Source: Candidatus Heimdallarchaeota archaeon (lineage in GTDB: Archaea; Asgardarchaeota; Heimdallarchaeia; Heimdallarchaeales; Heimdallarchaeaceae). Taken from it: 6,026 bases of DNA. A program made the translations under genes and the position numbers. Position 1 is the stretch's first letter; each line of letters starts with the position of its first letter. The stretch spans positions 1 to 6,026 of the forward strand of contig JAGLTP010000021.1 in NCBI GenBank assembly GCA_023135215.1. Reading direction: 5' to 3'. Positions 5,986 to 6,026 of this stretch are shown here, in pieces. The notes under the pieces were generated by a model, which saw only the letters and a list, made by a program, of their open reading frames with translations, did no database searches and was not told where the DNA came from.

Positions 5986-6026
5986 ATGTATAACTCTGAT
6001 GAAGTGCTTGAAAAACTACTTGGCAA
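5986..6026 (+). CDS. Possible start of a further gene, cut by window end
   Basis: An ATG at 5986 opens a frame beginning MYNSDEVLEKLLG that stays open to the edge (13 full codons plus two bases). The composition resembles an amphipathic helix of a real protein. There is no SD site, but GTTAAAAAAA (5956-5965) lies about 26 bases upstream, the spacing seen for leaderless starts elsewhere in the window. The visible part is too short to name a family, and it may be a chance frame. Confidence 0.35.
   Translation, partial: MYNSDEVLEKLLG

Noticed and set aside
5760..6026. Minus-strand open frame of 88 codons
   Set aside because: It overlaps the thioredoxin-like gene in antisense; low-complexity Phe/Ser-rich translation, whereas the plus strand has CxxC and cis-Pro motifs.

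Overview
The window is AT-rich (about one third GC by eye) and reads as archaeal. It encodes a tRNA-splicing endonuclease of the archaeal EndA type, a KaiC-like RecA-superfamily ATPase, and an archaeal-style UppP with an SSEGQ motif. First genes of transcription units lack Shine-Dalgarno (SD) sites and have TATA-like boxes about 27-34 bases before the start codon, the pattern of leaderless archaeal mRNAs. Genes inside operons do carry SD sites. AGA is the common arginine codon. The lineage cannot be fixed from this sequence; an uncultivated AT-rich group such as Asgard archaea is only a guess.

Layout: positions 1-410 (minus) hold the 5' part of uppP, cut by the window edge. Positions 472-3502 (minus) hold a tight three-gene operon. 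In transcription order it encodes an HdrD/GlcF-like iron-sulfur protein with two ferredoxin-type and two CCG cysteine motifs, an FAD-binding oxidoreductase of the GlcD family, and a GcvH-like lipoyl-carrier protein. The junctions are ATGA (4-base overlap) and TAATG (1-base overlap). Positions 3597-4148 (minus) hold endA. A divergent promoter region of about 120 bases follows. Then, on the plus strand, come a double-domain KaiC-like ATPase (to 5684) and a small thioredoxin-fold protein (5694-5960). A possible next gene starts at 5986 and leaves the window. I see no tRNA, rRNA, CRISPR array, insertion sequence or long repeat.

How they may work together: the three-gene operon is the most interesting part. 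The FAD protein should oxidise an organic substrate and pass electrons to the Fe-S protein. The CCG motifs of that protein are of the type that binds the disulfide-active non-cubane clusters of heterodisulfide reductase. The co-translated carrier keeps a candidate lipoyl lysine, so a lipoyl disulfide/dithiol is a reasonable guess for the electron partner. No other glycine-cleavage gene is present. This is inference from gene context and motifs. The KaiC-like/thioredoxin pair may be a redox-linked signalling unit; endA and uppP are housekeeping genes.
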